A DNA stretch of 57,648 nucleotides from Methanobrevibacter sp. (GTDB lineage: Archaea; Methanobacteriota; Methanobacteria; Methanobacteriales; Methanobacteriaceae), in the NCBI RefSeq assembly GCF_015062935.1, contig NZ_SUTM01000016.1, forward strand, positions 1 through 57,648. The letters run 5' to 3'. How positions within the stretch are numbered: the stretch's first letter is position 1; the number at the start of each line of letters is the position of its first letter. The notes beneath the pieces are model-generated. The model saw nothing but the letters and a program-made list of their open reading frames with translations, had not been told where the DNA came from and made no database searches. Positions 57,581-57,648 of this stretch are shown one piece after another. The translations under genes were made by a program, and so were the position numbers.

Positions 57581-57648
57581 GTGCGACAAGATAGGACCTC
57601 TTTCTCTGTCTTTTGTTCAGTGAGAACTCGGTTCTCAATCCCTGCTGT
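57581..57648 (+). other. possible 5' end of a group II intron, cut by the window end
   Basis: Composition changes abruptly at 57581, where GTGCGACAAGATAGGACCTC begins. Group II introns begin with the consensus GUGYG, and many continue GUGCGACAAGA. A strong TATA-like region lies before it, and GAGAACTCGGTTCTC (57613-57627) forms a hairpin. An open frame from 57563 (MITEKTVRQDRTSF) runs off the end but shows nothing recognisable. Domain V and the reverse transcriptase would lie beyond the window, so the call is tentative. Confidence 0.35.

Overview
The window is a strongly AT-rich archaeal chromosome segment. CTP-dependent riboflavin kinase, Alba, TrpY-type TRP boxes, adhesin-like surface proteins and a pseudomurein endoisopeptidase together point to Methanobacteriales, most likely Methanobrevibacter. 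No rRNA or tRNA gene was recognised. All functional calls come from reading motifs and translated sequence by eye, without database searches.

Left part (1-31.2 kb, cellular genes): riboflavin genes ribK and ribB (ribB behind a complete FMN riboswitch); a CobQ-like amidotransferase with reversed domain order; gatA; a secreted C39-like cysteine peptidase; a HAD phosphatase; a PadR-ABC exporter-beta-propeller operon (9.5-13.3 kb); an isopropylmalate/citramalate synthase; albA; a PHP phosphoesterase and a DUF1786 protein; trpB2 with TRP boxes; a ParA ATPase with an unusual ParB-tail-like partner behind a dense array of AACTT/AAGTT palindromes; a radical SAM protein; a decayed adhesin pseudogene; ilvD-hisD; a cluster of non-coding elements (27.1-28.6 kb) holding a tiny hydrophobic peptide gene and two homologous structured RNAs around an acetyltransferase gene; aspS; and a BaiN/HI0933-type flavoprotein.

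Right part (31.4-57.4 kb, virus-derived accessory region): portal-like and protease/scaffold-like genes, a GC-rich stretch of strong hairpins, several lone hypothetical genes, and a fibre module (DUF2341-like protein, decoration-domain paralogues, small membrane proteins, a GT-A glycosyltransferase, collagen-like fibres). Two restriction-modification loci follow, then a decoration protein with two tandem capsid paralogues, a pseudomurein endoisopeptidase and small genes. No terminase, tape measure, tail tube or integrase was recognised. The portal and capsid genes lie about 19 kb apart, yet they and most other virus-type genes share an almost identical AT-rich leader/promoter. This fits a scattered but co-regulated capsid system: a defective provirus, a capsid satellite or a gene-transfer-agent-like element. 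The window ends in a sequence resembling a group II intron 5' end.

Strongest leads: (1) ParA plus a non-canonical ParB-like partner and a dispersed 16-bp palindrome, a possible archaeal centromere; (2) twin structured RNAs with compensatory changes and a possible pseudoknot; (3) the scattered capsid regulon; (4) the GC-rich hairpin region at 33.8-34.3 kb; (5) a toxin-like small peptide whose ribosome binding site is complementary to a downstream hairpin.
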